DNA of 64,000 nucleotides from Noviherbaspirillum massiliense JC206. Lineage in GTDB: Bacteria > Pseudomonadota > Gammaproteobacteria > Burkholderiales > Burkholderiaceae_D. The translations under genes and the position numbers were made by a program. Each line of letters starts with the position of its first letter. The stretch's first letter is position 1. The stretch covers positions 2,102,098 to 2,166,097 of the forward strand of contig NZ_HE978634.1 of the NCBI RefSeq assembly GCF_000312045.1, given 5' to 3'. The notes below the pieces were generated by a model. The model was not told where the DNA came from. It saw nothing but the letters and a program-made list of their open reading frames with translations, and did no database searches. This document shows, in pieces, positions 1 to 11,292 of this stretch.

Positions 1-1477
1 TGACGACCGGCGCGAGCAGATGAGGAATGCCTTCGTAGACCGACATTTCGAGCATCTTCGGATCGATCAGGATCATTCGCACGTAATTCGGGTCGGACTT
101 GTACAGCAGCGACAGGATGGTCGCATTGATGCCGACCGATTTGCCGGAGCCCGTGGTACCGGCGACCAGCAGGTGCGGCATCTTCGCCAGGTCGGCAACC
201 ACCGGATTGCCGGCGATATCCTTGCCGAGCGCCACTGTGAGGCTGGACGGACTGTCGTTATAGACCTTGGAACCGAGGATTTCCGTCAACCGCACGATCT
301 GCCGCTTCGGATTGGGCAATTCGAGTCCCATGTAATTCTTGCCCGGGATGGTTTCCACCACGCGGATTGACGTCAGGGAGAGAGAGCGGGCAAGGTCGCG
401 CGCAAGATTGACGATCTGGCTGCCCTTCACGCCGGTTGCCGGCTCGATCTCGTAGCGCGTAATCACCGGGCCCGGATAGGCCGCAACCACTTTCGCCTCG
501 ACGCCGAAGTCGGAGAGCTTCTTCTCGATCAGGCGACTGGTGAATTCCAGCGTGTCGACGCTGACGGTTTCCTGGGCCGCCGGCGGCTCATCGAGCAGCG
601 AAAGCGGCGGCAGATTGGTGTCCGGGAGGTCGTTGAACAGAGAAACCTGCTTTTCCTTTTCGACGCGCTCGGATTTCGGCACGGCCACCACCTGGGGCTC
701 GATGCGGATCGGCGGCGCTTCGACGATCTTTGCACGCTCCTGCACCACCACTTCCTCGCGCTTGACCGCAGCGACATGGCCAACCTTGCGATCCTGGCGC
801 TCCACATAAAATTTGCGCATGCGTTCGATGACGCCTTCGATCATCGCACCGATACGCTCCGCAACCGACAACCAGGATATATGGAAAAACAGGCTGAAGC
901 CGACGCCGAACAACATCAGGAACAGGAGCGTGGCGCCATTGAAACCAAATGCAGCCTGTGCCCCATCGCCGAAATACTGGCCAAGCACGCCACCGGGTGC
1001 CCGCGGCAATTGCGCCTTCAAGGTGTACATCCGCGTATGCTCGAGAGCGGTGCTGCCGATGATCAGCAGGACGAATCCGATCGCCCGGATCCATGCCTCG
1101 TGCGGGTGCTCCGGCTCCGGCTCCTTCTGAAACAGGAACCGGTGCGACAGACGTCGGTACCCCTTCCACACGGACCGCAGCAACCATACGCAATACCACC
1201 ATGCCGAAAAGCCGAAGATGTACAGCGTCAGGTCTGCCACCCAGGCCCCGGTAAAACCGCCCCAGTTATTCGGCTTTGATACCACGGCCGACTGTGACCA
1301 GCCGGGGTCGGCCTTGGAATAGGTTGCAAAGATGAGAATTAAATAAATGGTAATGCCGGTCAGCACGAACCAGCGTGCCTCCGATAACAGGCGCACCAGC
1401 CGGTTCGGCAATGGCGCCGCCTCCTGCGTCTTCTGCGCCTTCGCATTGCGCGTATAAGCTTGGGTTGTCCGGGTCAT
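1..1477 (-). CDS. ftsK: DNA translocase FtsK, partial (C-terminus beyond left edge)
   Basis: Septal DNA pump that clears and aligns chromosome termini during division. The frame opens at an ATG at 1477 (M-T-R-T-T-Q-A-Y) and stays open for 492 codons to the window edge, so the rest of the motor and the gamma winged helix are outside. Several hydrophobic segments lie within the first ~200 residues (the FtsK four-TM anchor), followed by a charged linker. The alpha/beta motor starts near residue 320. The Walker A GTTGSGKS is at residues 440-447, and a [16 protein letters not shown]-type stretch follows. It is divergent from trxB across about 236 bases, a neighbourhood common in Burkholderiales. 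Identity is very secure; only completeness is limited by the window. Confidence 0.96.
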   Translation of the reverse strand, partial: MTRTTQAYTRNAKAQKTQEAAPLPNRLVRLLSEARWFVLTGITIYLILIFATYSKADPGWSQSAVVSKPNNWGGFTGAWVADLTLYIFGFSAWWYCVWLLRSVWKGYRRLSHRFLFQKEPEPEHPHEAWIRAIGFVLLIIGSTALEHTRMYTLKAQLPRAPGGVLGQYFGDGAQAAFGFNGATLLFLMLFGVGFSLFFHISWLSVAERIGAMIEGVIERMRKFYVERQDRKVGHVAAVKREEVVVQERAKIVEAPPIRIEPQVVAVPKSERVEKEKQVSLFNDLPDTNLPPLSLLDEPPAAQETVSVDTLEFTSRLIEKKLSDFGVEAKVVAAYPGPVITRYEIEPATGVKGSQIVNLARDLARSLSLTSIRVVETIPGKNYMGLELPNPKRQIVRLTEILGSKVYNDSPSSLTVALGKDIAGNPVVADLAKMPHLLVAGTTGSGKSVGINATILSLLYKSDPNYVRMILIDPKMLEMSVYEGIPHLLAPVV

Positions 1478-1692
1478 AAGATGAGAAATGGCATTCGTGA
1501 AATGCTGGAATGCGGCGGGTGTTCGGGCGCTGTCCGAGGGACTGCCGGTGCTCGCAAGGCATGTTCGACTATAATCTTAACCAGTTTTTCGGGCGCAAAA
1601 CCGAATAAGCCGGGATGCAGTTGCAATTTTGCCCTTCGACCCCATATGCAAAGCTCTGCCAAACCGGTATTGGCACCGTGTATCGTCCTTGA

Positions 1693-2670
<978 letters not shown>

Positions 2671-2723
2671 TTACTCTCCGGGCTTTGCAAAGGCTGCCAC
2701 GGCAGCCCGTATCGGAAAGCAGA

Positions 2724-2758
2724 GCCGCCCGCAGCAGTGAAGTGCCCATGCGGGCGGC
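2724..2758. repeat. 10-bp perfect inverted repeat between trxB and smr
   Basis: The arm GCCGCCCGCA (2724-2733) is repeated inverted as TGCGGGCGGC (2749-2758) around a 15-base loop. There is no T-run after it, so it is at best a weak or Rho-assisted terminator for trxB. The hairpin argues against starting smr at the GTG inside it (2737) and favours the ATG codons at 2761 or 2776. Confidence 0.55.
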
Positions 2759-2775
2759 ACATGGACACATTCATC

Positions 2776-3420
2776 ATGTCTGGCATCATCAAGGATCTCA
2801 CGGCTCTCAAGTCACTGCGCGAGCAACTGAAAGCGCAGGAGCAGGCGCGCAAGGAAGCCGAAGCCGAACGCCTGCGGCGGGAGCAGGAAATCCGGCGTGA
2901 AGCCGAATTGTTCCGCCGCAGCATAGGCAATGTTGCGCCCCTTCCTCCTTGCGACAAGGCCCCCTTCTCGACGCCCCGCCCTCTGCCGATCCCGCGCCAG
3001 CATCTTGCCGACGAACAGGCGGCATTGCAGGAGTCCCTGTCCGATGAATTCAATGTCGACACCCTGCTCGACACCGATGAAGCATTGAGCTTTGCCCGCA
3101 ACGGCATCGGTCGGGATGTGCTGCGCAAGCTGCGGCGCGGACACTGGGTCATCCAGGGCCAGCTGGACTTGCACGGCATGCGCCGCGATGAAGCACGCGA
3201 GGCTTTGGCGGAATTCCTGCGCGCTACCGCGAAGCGCGGCTTGCGCTGCGTGCGCGTCATTCACGGCAAGGGCTTAGGCTCCGTCAACAAGGAACCCGTG
3301 TTGAAGAACAAGGTCCGCAGCTGGCTGGTGCAGAAGGAGGAAGTGATCGCCTTCTGCCAGGCCAGGGCCGTGGACGGTGGGGCCGGGGCCCTGATTGTTT
3401 TGCTGAAGGCGCAAGGGTAG
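2776..3420 (+). CDS. Smr-domain protein
   Basis: Small MutS-related (Smr) domain protein of 214 residues. Residues ~10-45 form a highly charged, probably coiled-coil helix rich in Gln, Glu, Lys and Arg. The Smr domain fills the C-terminal half, with the LDLHG motif at 130-134 and HGKG at 163-166. Smr domains are nucleases or RNA/DNA-binding modules; in related stand-alone proteins they act on branched DNA or on mRNA at stalled ribosomes. Which applies here cannot be told from sequence. An upstream ATG at 2761 would add five residues. It lies just downstream of trxB. Confidence 0.88.
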   Translation: MSGIIKDLTALKSLREQLKAQEQARKEAEAERLRREQEIRREAELFRRSIGNVAPLPPCDKAPFSTPRPLPIPRQHLADEQAALQESLSDEFNVDTLLDTDEALSFARNGIGRDVLRKLRRGHWVIQGQLDLHGMRRDEAREALAEFLRATAKRGLRCVRVIHGKGLGSVNKEPVLKNKVRSWLVQKEEVIAFCQARAVDGGAGALIVLLKAQG

Positions 3421-3468
3421 GAAAAAGCCTGAATCCGAATGGAGCCGGGATGGATGCCTTACCGTGGC

Positions 3469-3834
<366 letters not shown>

Positions 3835-3960
3835 TCAAACCCCGGCCCTAGGGTTTCGTACAATGCCCTGCGCAGCAAGCCATTCGACCGGCACTGCAGC
3901 CTCTTCCTGGGGGCAAAGGCACTGAAATGGAAAGTGAACTGTTAAACGCAGGAAAATTTC

Positions 3961-5100
3961 ATGCTGAATTATCGCACGCGAATTGTTTCTTCTCTATCGG
4001 ATATTGGACAAGCGGAATGGGATGCGCTGATTGCAGCCCAGCCGGACCGGAATCCCTTCCTGTCGTACGCCTTCCTGCATGCGCTGCATGAATCCGGCTG
4101 TGCTTCCACGACCACCGGGTGGACGCCGCAATATCTGACGGTATGGCAGGCCAACCGGCTGGAAGCGGCCCTTCCCCTCTATGCAAAAGACCATTCCTAC
4201 GGAGAGTATGTATTCGATTGGGCATGGGCCGACGCCTACCGCAGAAACGGCCTCGATTACTATCCCAAGCTTCTGTCCGCCATTCCCTTCACGCCTGTCA
4301 GCGGCAGCCGCCTGCTGTCCCGCTCCCCTCAGGCACAGGCGGAATTGATCAAGGCACTCTGCGCCCTGCAGGAAGCCAGCGGCACGTCATCGACTCATAT
4401 TCTTTATCCGCCCGAAGAACAGGCAGAGGCGCTGGAAAAAGCAGGCTTCATGTTGCGCGCCGGCGTGCAATTTCACTGGATGAATGGCGGTTACCGCGAC
4501 TTCGACGATTTTCTGGAAACCCTGGAGCAAAAGAAAAGGAAGAATATCAGGCGGGAGCGCCGCATCGTGCAGGAAGCGGGCATTGGCTTTCGCCATGTAC
4601 GCGGCCAGGAAGCCAGCGCGAAAGACTGGCGCTTCTTCAAGCGCTGCTACGACCGCACCTATGCCGAGCACTATTCGACTCCCTATCTCGACCTGAACTT
4701 TTTTCAGCGCATTGGCACCGCGATGCCTGAGAATATCCTGCTGGTGATCGCTGAACGTAAAGGGCATCCGGTAGCATCCTCCCTCCTGATTCATGACAGG
4801 CGTGCCCTGTACGGCCGCTACTGGGGTGCCATCGAATTTGTGCCTTGCCTGCATTTTGAAACGGCGTATTACCAGCCGCTCGAATTCTGCATCGCAAACG
4901 GAATACAGCGTTTCGAAGGCGGCGCGCAGGGGGAGCACAAGATGGCGCGCGGCTTCCTGCCGCAAAAGACCTGGTCAGCTCATTGGCTGGCACATCCCGC
5001 GTTCGCCAATGCGATTGAGCAGTTCCTGCAAAGGGAAACCGGCGGCATCGAAGCCTATATCGATGAATTGAACGAGCGCAGTCCCTTCAAGGCTGGATGA
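3961..5100 (+). CDS. FemAB-like acyltransferase (COG3146 / GNAT superfamily)
   Basis: Protein of 379 residues in the family annotated as peptidogalycan biosynthesis or FemAB-like acyltransferase, a double-GNAT fold. Seen: the N-terminal NPFLSYAFLHALHESGC stretch, which is the family hallmark, and a C-terminal HFETAYYQPLEFCIANGI...GGAQGEHKMARGF segment that is equally characteristic. The substrate of this family is not established, so no reaction is claimed. The frame starts at an ATG right after a weak purine-rich site. It is a single gene between a P-II gene and a kinase gene; there is no sign of transfer. Confidence 0.85.
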   Translation: MLNYRTRIVSSLSDIGQAEWDALIAAQPDRNPFLSYAFLHALHESGCASTTTGWTPQYLTVWQANRLEAALPLYAKDHSYGEYVFDWAWADAYRRNGLDYYPKLLSAIPFTPVSGSRLLSRSPQAQAELIKALCALQEASGTSSTHILYPPEEQAEALEKAGFMLRAGVQFHWMNGGYRDFDDFLETLEQKKRKNIRRERRIVQEAGIGFRHVRGQEASAKDWRFFKRCYDRTYAEHYSTPYLDLNFFQRIGTAMPENILLVIAERKGHPVASSLLIHDRRALYGRYWGAIEFVPCLHFETAYYQPLEFCIANGIQRFEGGAQGEHKMARGFLPQKTWSAHWLAHPAFANAIEQFLQRETGGIEAYIDELNERSPFKAG

Positions 5101-5225
5101 CGCTGCTGCATGATGCGCAGCTATGCGCAATAAACAACACGACATGCAGGTTGGAGCAAAAGTGAACAAGAGCTGTGTTTATAATCTCCAGCGACTAAAC
5201 AGGACCATGAGGAATTTGCCATACG

Positions 5226-6272
5226 ATGACATATCCTGCTGCAGCTCCTGCCAATTCGGACAATTCCTCGATCAGTCGTATCGGCCGCTTCTCCATCACG
5301 CGTGAACTGGGCCGCGGTTCGACAGGCCGCGTCTATCTGGGACATGATCCTGTCATTGCGCGCGACGTCGCCATCAAGACTTTCCATCCAGGCCTTTCCG
5401 GCCCTGACAGAAAGCCGCACGAGCAGCAGCTCATCAATGAAGCGCGTGCCGCCGGGCGCCTGTCTCATCCCAATATCGTGACAATTTACGATGCCTCGAG
5501 CGAAGGCGGAACGACTTACATTGCGATGGAATTGCTGCAGGGCTGCGAACTGCAGAAGATGCTGGATGGCGGAACGCGCTTCAGGCCTGGAGAAGTTGCG
5601 GCCATTGCGTGGAAGCTTGCCGATGCGCTCGACCATATGCACCGGAATGCAGTCATCCACCGCGACATCAAGCCGGCCAACATCTTTATGGTCGAAGACA
5701 AGCAGCCGAAGCTGATGGATTTCGGAATTGCGCGCAGCCCTAATCGGACCTCCGGCATGTTGGCGCAGGATGACGCGCCCTACACCATCTTCCACAATGA
5801 TCTGCTGGGCACGCCCAACTACATGTCGCCGGAGCAGGCATCCGGAATTCCGGTGGACGAGCGCACCGACATTTACTCGCTCGGCACCGTAATGTATGAA
5901 ATGCTGGTCGGGCGCAAGCCCTTCCAGTCGGACGAGACGGACAAACTGCTGCACCAGATCACCCACAAGACACCGCGCACGCCGCACGAGATTGATTCGA
6001 GAATTCCGCCAGCGCTTTCGCAAATCGTGATGAAGGCAATGAGCAAGCGCCCCGAAAAGCGTTACTCGGATGCCGCGAGCATGGCACTCGATATCAAGCG
6101 CTACATCGCGCACCAGAAGCGGGCGCGCCGCGGAAGGCAGATCCGCAAGGCCACGCTGGAAAAGCGCGGACCGCTTGCCGCGCTCCTGCAGCAGGATATC
6201 CTGCACTGGATAGGCTATCTTGGGCTGGCTGGCGCTCTGGCGCTTGCTGCGCTCAGCCTGGTGAGCCGGTGA
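5226..6272 (+). CDS. Hanks-type Ser/Thr protein kinase, tail-anchored
   Basis: Eukaryote-like protein kinase of 348 residues with all key motifs intact: glycine loop GRGSTGRVYLG at 29-39, catalytic Lys51 in VAIK, Glu72 in helix C, HRDIKPAN at 145-152 (Asp147 catalytic), DFG at 165-167, GTPNYMSPEQ at 195-204 and DIYSLG at 215-220. A basic segment (~297-315) is followed by one hydrophobic helix at ~327-346 that ends two residues before the stop. The kinase domain is therefore cytoplasmic with no periplasmic sensor. No PP2C phosphatase or FHA partner is adjacent. A TATAAT hexamer at 5180-5185 is a possible promoter -10. Confidence 0.93.
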   Translation: MTYPAAAPANSDNSSISRIGRFSITRELGRGSTGRVYLGHDPVIARDVAIKTFHPGLSGPDRKPHEQQLINEARAAGRLSHPNIVTIYDASSEGGTTYIAMELLQGCELQKMLDGGTRFRPGEVAAIAWKLADALDHMHRNAVIHRDIKPANIFMVEDKQPKLMDFGIARSPNRTSGMLAQDDAPYTIFHNDLLGTPNYMSPEQASGIPVDERTDIYSLGTVMYEMLVGRKPFQSDETDKLLHQITHKTPRTPHEIDSRIPPALSQIVMKAMSKRPEKRYSDAASMALDIKRYIAHQKRARRGRQIRKATLEKRGPLAALLQQDILHWIGYLGLAGALALAALSLVSR

Positions 6273-6293
6273 TCATTGACCGCAGTCGGCCGG

Positions 6294-7895
6294 CTAGCGC
6301 GATTGCAGCGCGGCGAGGACTTGCCCCTTCAAGGTCTTGATGAGCGCAGTCTCATCCGGCGGCACGCCTTCCGGTGCAGGCTCGGCACGGTCCGCATAAA
6401 ACAGGCCGATCGGTTTTTTGTTCAATACCAGCGGCAGTACGATGAAGCTGCGGGCATCGGGCAACAGATCCGTATGCCATGCCGGAAGCAGATTCCTGAT
6501 CTTCGGAGCACGCGCGTCGGAAATCATCAGGTCCGCATCATTTTCCAGCGCAAGATGAAACAGGTCGCGCGCCGGCGAGCCTGAAAACAAGAATCCCGCC
6601 TGGCGTGTGCCGCTTTGTTCGCCCATCGCAATGCGCGCGCGAAACTGACCGGACTGAAGATCTTTCAGGCAGACGGCACCGAAACGAAAGCCCATGCCGC
6701 CATAGAGCGTTTCCAGCACCAGCAGCAAGAGATCGTTCAGCTTGCAGCGGCTGGACGCCATCATCTGTGTCACATCCTGCACGCCTGCCAGCAACAGGTC
6801 GCGCGCGTTGATCGGCTTGCCGCTCGCATGCCGCGCGCTGCTACCCAGGGCGTCGCCATCGGGTGCACTGAGCAGCAGCTCATCCGGCAATCCTTCCGAA
6901 TCTGCCGTTTCCTCCAAGAGGCCACCGTCTATATCCGCGCTTTTCCCTTCGGGACCGCACTCTAGTTTCGCGAGGCTGGCCAGCAGGCGGGTTTCCTGCG
7001 TCGTCACCGAAAGAAGTTCCTCCAGTTTGGACTGATCGAAGTTCAGGGCCGCACCGAACCGTTCCAGCAATGCCTTGCCCGCGGCTGCATCCCTGTCCGC
7101 ACCTCCATTGGAAATCAACGCGGCCGCCGCGGCGCAGAAAGCAGTAGCCTGCTGCAGCCATTCCTGCCGGCCTTTGGCGGGTTTCAGGACGCCGGCAGCA
7201 GGCGCGGCATGCGCCTTGATGATCGTGTCCGGCATCTTCCATTCCTGCAGTACGGACTCCCCCACCGCCTCCACGCTGCAACCAATCACGTTCACCGCTG
7301 CCTGTGCGGGCGTATGGGTACTCGCGTCGACCAGAGATGTTATCCGTGCATAAAGATCCGGTTCATGCGATGCGAGCAGCACACGCCCAATATTCTTGAA
7401 CAGAGCTGCCACCGACACCTCTTCCGCATCCTTGAAAGGGCTGCGCCGCGCCAGCTCGCGTCCCACGATGCTTGCAGCCAGTGCGCGCATCAGTTCCATA
7501 CGCACACTTTGCGCATGTTTTCCCGACATGCCGTCCACCAGCAGCATCGCCAGCGCAATGGCTCTGACCGAATCGAATCCCAGCAGAAAAATTGCTTTGG
7601 AAATCGTGGCAATCGGCGCACCCGACGCCGTACGGTAACTTACCGTATTGGCCATCCTCAGGATTTTCTGCGTTAGGGCGACATCCGACAAAATGAAATG
7701 CGCGAGATCCCCCACAGCCTCATCATCCGAAGACGCCATCTGGATCACCCGGGACACAGAACTGCCCAATGCCGGCAATTCCGTATCGGCCCGGATCTTC
7801 TGCATCAGCCTCTCACGTGCAGTGCGCGCATCCTCTTCGTCCAAAACGCCGGGTGAAGCTAGTGGCCGGGTTGCCAGGGTGTCGGGAAAAGCCAC
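6294..7895 (-). CDS. HDOD-domain signalling protein with C-terminal GAF-like domain
   Basis: Protein of 533 residues. Residues ~25-235 read as an HDOD domain, the inactivated relative of HD phosphohydrolases: SSVSRVIQMASSDD, FILSDVALTQKILRMANTV and the following helical segments. The middle is a low-conservation linker, and residues ~370-533 resemble a GAF domain (FGAVCLKDLQSGQFRARIAMG, SFIVLPLVLNKKPIGLFYADR). HDOD proteins act in signalling, surface motility and c-di-GMP-linked regulation; the ligand of the GAF part is unknown. It is convergent with the kinase gene, only 21 bases apart. The 280 bases upstream hold only the ppa terminator that I can identify. Confidence 0.85.
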   Translation of the reverse strand: MAFPDTLATRPLASPGVLDEEDARTARERLMQKIRADTELPALGSSVSRVIQMASSDDEAVGDLAHFILSDVALTQKILRMANTVSYRTASGAPIATISKAIFLLGFDSVRAIALAMLLVDGMSGKHAQSVRMELMRALAASIVGRELARRSPFKDAEEVSVAALFKNIGRVLLASHEPDLYARITSLVDASTHTPAQAAVNVIGCSVEAVGESVLQEWKMPDTIIKAHAAPAAGVLKPAKGRQEWLQQATAFCAAAAALISNGGADRDAAAGKALLERFGAALNFDQSKLEELLSVTTQETRLLASLAKLECGPEGKSADIDGGLLEETADSEGLPDELLLSAPDGDALGSSARHASGKPINARDLLLAGVQDVTQMMASSRCKLNDLLLLVLETLYGGMGFRFGAVCLKDLQSGQFRARIAMGEQSGTRQAGFLFSGSPARDLFHLALENDADLMISDARAPKIRNLLPAWHTDLLPDARSFIVLPLVLNKKPIGLFYADRAEPAPEGVPPDETALIKTLKGQVLAALQSR

Positions 7896-8120
7896 TTCTA
7901 TCTGCTCCGGGCGTTGTGGATTAATTTACGCTGCACGATTGATGCAATTCAGTTGAGGGCTGGCTCGTGCAAGGAATGTTGCGTTCCAAGGAGATTGTCA
8001 GTGGCATGCCATGCGCGAGACGCCTGCCTGAATAATGTCGGCAAACCTTTGAAAAACTTTATTCCGGCTGCGGACTTTATTTCATCCCTGGGAGCGCCGG
8101 CGGCCCGGGCATGCCGGGAT

Positions 8121-8150
8121 AAAAAAAAGCGCATCCGAAGATGCGCTTTT
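8121..8150 (-). terminator. Rho-independent terminator of ppa
   Basis: On the minus strand an 11-bp stem (AAAAGCGCATC pairing with GATGCGCTTTT) closes on a UUCG tetraloop with a C-G closing pair and runs into eight T residues. It sits 26 bases past the ppa stop. Confidence 0.93.
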
Positions 8151-8175
8151 CGTGCGGGAAGATAAAGGACCAAGC

Positions 8176-8721
8176 TTACTTGGCGACTGCTTCTTTTTTC
8201 TTGAAGGCCTCGACACTGGCCAGGATTTCCGCCCGTGCTTCATCCGGACCATACCATCCCTCAACCTTTACCCATTTGCCTTTTTCCAGATCCTTGTAGT
8301 GCTCGAAAAAGTGCTGGATCTGCTGCAGACGCAGATCGTTCAGGTCTTCCGGTTTTTGCCAGTGGGTGTAGATGGGCAGTACCTTATCAACCGGCACCGC
8401 CAGCAGTTTCGCATCCTGGCCACCCTCGTCAGACATGCGCAGCAAGCCGATCGGACGGCAGCGCACCACCACACCGGGGATCAAAGGAAAAGGCGTTACG
8501 ACCAGCACGTCGACCGGATCGCCGTCATCGGAAAGAGTTTGCGGAATATAGCCGTAGTTGCACGGGTAATGCATGGCCGTGCCCATGAAGCGGTCTACGA
8601 AAATTGCGCCGGTTTCCTTGTCGACTTCATACTTGATCGGGTCGGCATTCATCGGAATTTCGATGACCACATTGAAATCATTGGGCAGGTCGCGTCCTGC
8701 CGGGACATTATTCAAGCTCAT
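8176..8721 (-). CDS. ppa: Inorganic pyrophosphatase (family I)
   Basis: Soluble Mg-dependent enzyme that hydrolyses pyrophosphate to phosphate and so drives biosynthetic reactions forward. The 181-residue product has family length. Seen: the signature D-D-G-D-P-V-D-V at 65-72 with metal-binding Asp66, Asp68 and Asp71, the [10 protein letters not shown] substrate segment at 29-38, and [12 protein letters not shown] at 51-62. It ends at a strong terminator. Upstream lies hemY on the same strand across 198 bases, so an own promoter is likely. Confidence 0.97.
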   Translation of the reverse strand: MSLNNVPAGRDLPNDFNVVIEIPMNADPIKYEVDKETGAIFVDRFMGTAMHYPCNYGYIPQTLSDDGDPVDVLVVTPFPLIPGVVVRCRPIGLLRMSDEGGQDAKLLAVPVDKVLPIYTHWQKPEDLNDLRLQQIQHFFEHYKDLEKGKWVKVEGWYGPDEARAEILASVEAFKKKEAVAK

Positions 8722-8919
8722 GATGCAGCCTCACTGGTGATGGGAATTTGTAAAAAACGGTGGATTATAACGACTTTCAATTTGGCCTTGTGCGCCGCAA
8801 CAAGAACGTCTGCGGCAGCTCAAGCGTCAGTCGCTGCTGCCTTTTGGCGGGAAGCAACGGAAAACGGGTAGCGGAAACGCGATCGGTCAATTGGCAGAGG
8901 TCCGGAGTCATTCAGTCTG

Positions 8920-10116
8920 TCACAACATCAGGGTCAAGGCGCACTTTCGGTAATGCGCGGCTGCCTGTTCCCGCTGATTCAGCGCTTCATGCAACTGCGC
9001 CAGCTTGAGGTGTGCTTCGCGTACCGTAGCCGCCTCCGTAGCGTCTGACAAAGCCTGTTCCAGGTGCCGCTGTGCCTTGCCCCAGAGCTTTTGCCTGAAG
9101 CATAGCGTCCCCAGGGTCAACTCCACCTCCGCGTCGCCCGGATGCGCGCGGCACCACTCTTCGCAGCGCTCGATCTGCGCCAGCAACTCCGGTGAGCCTT
9201 CGGGGCCGGCGGATTCGCGATAGGCACGCACCAGCCGGTCGTCCCATTCGGTCTCGACCGCCTTTTCCACGATGACTCGTGCCTCGTCATGCAAGCCATT
9301 GGCATTGAAGGTGCGCGCCGCCCGCAATGCGACGAAGGGGCGGATACGGTCTTCGGCGGGAATGCTGGTCCAGATGCGCTTGATCGAGTCCGCATCATGC
9401 CGGCGCTCCGAAAGCAGATCGTCATACGCGAGTTCACGCAAGCGCCTGGACAGGGCTGGATGGAGAGCCTTGTGCTTGTCCAGCTGGCGCACCAAACGCA
9501 ATACTTCTGGCCAGTTGCCAGCCCGCTGGTTGGCCTTCAATGCCAGCCGCAAGGCGTGAATGTGACGCGTGCCGGTGCTATTCAATTCCCTCATCGTTTC
9601 GAGGGCAGCTTCCGACTGATGATCGTCGACCAGCAACTCCGCAGCGACCAGGAGACGGGCGGAACGCAGTGACGGGTCATCCTGGACCTTGGCAAGCCAG
9701 CTATCCCTGCGATCCGGTTGGCGCAGGCGGTGTGCCGCCCGCGCGCCGATCAGCGCCGCCAGGCCGGCGTTTTCCGGGCTTTCGGCAGCGCGCGAGGCTG
9801 CCTTTTCCGCATGGCCGAAGCGTCCCTCGAACAAGGCTTTCAAGGCATCGCGCAAGGACCGGTTGCCTTCACGTTCACGTTTTTCCCGCCGATAGGCTGC
9901 GACGCGCTGCGGCATCTGGCGCGTGGCCCGGATGGCGCTCAGGATGACGTAGGCCACGATGAAGGCCAGGACAGCCAGCGCCAGAAAAAGATTCAGCGAC
10001 ATGTCCACCCGGTAGGGCGGATAGAACAGCACTACGTTGCCCGGATTGAAGCGGGCGCCGAGGGCCAGGCCGATGGCGGCTGCGAACAGGATGACGATCG
10101 AAAGAAAGATGCGCAT
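8920..10116 (-). CDS. hemY: HemY, membrane-anchored TPR protein of the heme operon
   Basis: Protein of 398 residues with the HemY_N architecture: two hydrophobic helices at ~4-22 and ~42-62, then an all-helical region with tetratricopeptide-like repeats to the C-terminus (for example AEVELTLGTLCFRQKLWGKAQRHLEQAL). This proteobacterial HemY is not the protoporphyrinogen oxidase of the same name in Gram-positives; its role in heme synthesis is not defined biochemically. It starts 12 bases after hemX, at the end of hemC-D-X-Y. Confidence 0.9.
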   Translation of the reverse strand: MRIFLSIVILFAAAIGLALGARFNPGNVVLFYPPYRVDMSLNLFLALAVLAFIVAYVILSAIRATRQMPQRVAAYRREKREREGNRSLRDALKALFEGRFGHAEKAASRAAESPENAGLAALIGARAAHRLRQPDRRDSWLAKVQDDPSLRSARLLVAAELLVDDHQSEAALETMRELNSTGTRHIHALRLALKANQRAGNWPEVLRLVRQLDKHKALHPALSRRLRELAYDDLLSERRHDADSIKRIWTSIPAEDRIRPFVALRAARTFNANGLHDEARVIVEKAVETEWDDRLVRAYRESAGPEGSPELLAQIERCEEWCRAHPGDAEVELTLGTLCFRQKLWGKAQRHLEQALSDATEAATVREAHLKLAQLHEALNQREQAAAHYRKCALTLML

Positions 10117-10128
10117 TGTCCGGAATCC

Positions 10129-11292
10129 TTATGGCTTCGCCTTGTAATTGCGCACCGCTGTAAGGCTGTCGTCCAGGGTCGGCATTTCGATCGACAGGTT
10201 GCCCGACTGCACTTGCTTCAGCAGGGATTGCACGGTCTGTGTCTGTTTCGCATGCGGGTCGAAATATTTGACGATCGCATCCTGCGCCGCGACGATGTCA
10301 TTGCGGAAGGCCGATTCATTGCGCGACAACAGAGCCAGGCGTGCGCTCAACAGACGCAGCTTGAGATTCTCCCGGACGTAATACGCCTGCGCAGGAGACA
10401 GCAGCAAGGCTTCCGGCGTGTCGACATTGCGAACCTGAATCAGCTGCTTGATCTCGGCCCACATTTCGCTGGCCCAGCTGTTCCATTTGTCTTCCAGCCT
10501 GGCGGCCCAGTCCGCAGCCGCACTGGCTTTCGCTGCGGCTACTGTCTGGTCTGGGTCAAGCTTCGGCTGGCGCCGCGAGTTTTTCGGAGGCGTTGGTGCC
10601 ACGGCCGGCTTTTCATCGGACAGCAGCGGCATCTGGTCGATCAGAGTGATCGCACTGTCGAGCCGCAGCGCCATGCCGGGCAGATCGACTGTCGGCAGCG
10701 CTTTCAGCCTTTCGATATCCCGGGCAATCGCCCGGCGAATCCCGATGAACTGCGGCTTGTCCGAATGGGACAGGCGGCTGTCGGCATTCTGCAGGGCGAT
10801 CAGTGCGCCTTGCACATTCCCGGCGAGCTGCAACTGCTGGCTGGCAGTGGACAGCACCTGCTCGATTTCCGCCAGCGCCCAGTCATCGCGGTTCTTGGAC
10901 AAGTCCTGATACAGCTGCTCCAGCGCGAGCTGCTGGCTCTGCGCTTCGGCCTGCTTGCTCTCCAGGACATTCACCTTGGCCTGCAACTCCTTGGTGGCTT
11001 CCTGCACCGACTTGGTCAGGATCTTCGTTTCGGTATTGACGGCATCGCCGGCCGACAGGCGCCGCGCCAGTTCCTGCCGCAGGCCGCGGATTTCCTTGTG
11101 CGTGTTCCACCACAGGCCGGCAAGCAAGAGCGTCAGCACGCCGAGCGCGACATAAATCCACTTGGCCGCGGATACCGCGCGGCGCCCCTTTTCATTCATC
11201 TGGAAGTTGCCGGGTGAAGCGCCCTCCTGCAGAGGAGGATCTGTTGTACCGGCGGCCTGCTGTGATTGGGAAGCGATTGGCATTTCGTTCAT
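10129..11292 (-). CDS. hemX: HemX-family membrane protein
   Basis: Protein of 387 residues often labelled uroporphyrin-III C-methyltransferase from its operon position. The sequence shows no methyltransferase motif, so that reaction should not be assumed. Seen: a ~40-residue N-terminal tail, one membrane helix at ~43-62 (KWIYVALGVLTLLLAGLWW), then a coiled-coil-rich periplasmic region (TKSVQEATKELQAKVNVLE) and a helical C-terminal domain. Its ATG overlaps the hemD stop by four bases (ATGA), indicating translational coupling. Confidence 0.88.
   Translation of the reverse strand: MNEMPIASQSQQAAGTTDPPLQEGASPGNFQMNEKGRRAVSAAKWIYVALGVLTLLLAGLWWNTHKEIRGLRQELARRLSAGDAVNTETKILTKSVQEATKELQAKVNVLESKQAEAQSQQLALEQLYQDLSKNRDDWALAEIEQVLSTASQQLQLAGNVQGALIALQNADSRLSHSDKPQFIGIRRAIARDIERLKALPTVDLPGMALRLDSAITLIDQMPLLSDEKPAVAPTPPKNSRRQPKLDPDQTVAAAKASAAADWAARLEDKWNSWASEMWAEIKQLIQVRNVDTPEALLLSPAQAYYVRENLKLRLLSARLALLSRNESAFRNDIVAAQDAIVKYFDPHAKQTQTVQSLLKQVQSGNLSIEMPTLDDSLTAVRNYKAKP

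Noticed and set aside
10129-11292. Calling HemX a uroporphyrinogen-III methyltransferase
   Set aside because: No SAM-binding or CobA/CysG motif is present; the protein is a one-helix coiled-coil membrane protein.
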